Source: Purpureocillium takamizusanense | Taxonomy: Eukaryota > Ascomycota > Sordariomycetes > Hypocreales > Ophiocordycipitaceae | NCBI RefSeq assembly: GCF_022605165.1 | Contig: NC_063069.1 | Location: 3,410,001-3,474,000 of the forward strand | Direction: 5' to 3' | Length of the DNA stretch: 64,000 nt | Part shown: one piece after another, positions 63,491 through 64,000 of the stretch | Layout: every line of letters begins with the position of its first letter | Numbering within the stretch: the first letter of the stretch is position 1 | The notes under the pieces: model-generated | What the model was told of the DNA's origin: nothing | Database searches by the model: none | What the model saw: only the letters and a program-made list of their open reading frames with translations | Made by a program: the position numbers and the translations under genes

Positions 63491-64000
63491 TTAGTTGTAA
63501 GTGCGCGAGAGGTTGCGGAGGTACCAGTCGACGAGCTTGCGGCCGACCTTGGCCTCGGAGATGTGAATCAGGTCCTGGCCACATGTTAGCACCTCTCAAG
63601 TAAAGAGTCATATTAGGGGTACCTACACCCTGCAGAGCGTAGTCGAGGTCGCTGACGTTGACCAGCTCGCCGTCGAGCAGGCCCTGGTCCTGGTACCGCA
63701 GCTGCTTGGTGCGCTGCTTGGTGACGAGCAGCCACGATCGCAGCTCGTCGGGCTTGACCTCGAGGAAGCCGGCCAGCTTGCTGAGGTCCATGGTGGTGTA
63801 CAAGCGCAGGTACGACTTGATGGTAGGGCTCCACATGTTGGTCTTGACCTCGTCCATGAAGATGGCCAGGTGGTGCTCGACAGGATCGATGTTGGACTCG
63901 GGGTTCTCAAAGTCTGGGGGCACGGGGGAGATGAACTTGGGGCAGGCGGTGCGGAACAGCTCCTCAAAGATGGGCAGCGACTCGGGCCCGCCGCGCTGCA
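63491..64000 (-). CDS. Eukaryotic translation initiation factor 3 subunit L, 3' part (partial)
   Basis: The gene runs off the right edge. The exon from 64000 to 63627 encodes blocks typical of the eIF3l C-terminus: NPESNIDPVEHHLAIFMDEV, then TIKSYLRLYTTMDLSKLAGF, LEVKPDELRSWLLVTKQRTK, and GELVNVSDLDYALQG. A 52-nt intron (63626-63575, GTAGGT to CCAG) follows. The last exon, 63574-63491, gives DLIHISEAKVGRKLVDWYLR and NLSRTYN before TAA. Known: eIF3l is a PCI-domain subunit of eIF3, present in filamentous fungi and in animals but absent from budding yeast. The C-terminal part seen is intact and highly conserved. The start and N-terminus lie beyond the window. Confidence 0.95.

Overview
The window is nuclear DNA of a filamentous ascomycete. 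The evidence is short GT-AG introns (about 50-140 nt) with CTAAC-type branch sites, GC-rich coding sequence, a RIP-type repeat island, and fungal families (CFEM, DUF1304, FMP27, fungal Nudix and USP proteins). The gene set and the GC-rich, CT-rich leaders fit Sordariomycetes, probably Hypocreales. I cannot name the species from sequence alone.

Layout. (1) 1-2990 is a repeat island degraded by RIP, with CA and TG nearly absent. (2) 3.0-25.0 kb is a sparse, accessory-looking part: a small Cys-knuckle protein (4825-5208), a DUF1304 membrane protein (5993-6358), a nine-exon amidase (6651-8702), a small secreted Cys-rich protein (9281-9708), two tandem related single-pass surface proteins (11362-12753 and 13766-15242), a Ser-rich protein with a conserved-looking C-terminus (17898-19568) and a CFEM protein with one membrane segment (24074-25025). 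Long stretches without recognisable genes lie between them. (3) 26.6-50 kb is core housekeeping: FMP27/BLTP2 lipid-transfer protein (26596-35478), a Tim17/22/23-like protein (37627-38450), eIF4B (39271-41447), a Nudix hydrolase (42475-43611), a GPHR/ABA-GPCR-type channel protein (44183-46102), a hypothetical protein and a universal stress protein (48654-49867). (4) 51.5-64 kb holds a Ser-rich protein with repeated RKxS-type motifs (51474-52412), then an almost 11 kb gene desert rich in microsatellites, and finally the 3' end of eIF3 subunit L (63491-64000).

How they fit together: eIF4B and eIF3L both belong to cap-dependent translation initiation but are 22 kb apart and need not be co-regulated. 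The tandem surface pair, the secreted protein and the CFEM protein together make a cell-surface or secreted neighbourhood next to the RIP island, which is a common setting for host- or environment-facing genes. I found no CRISPR array, rRNA, convincing tRNA or complete transposon. The most unusual points are a 6-nt microexon in eIF4B, an in-frame TAG followed by 37 open codons at the end of the second tandem surface gene, the tandem pair itself, and the long gene desert.
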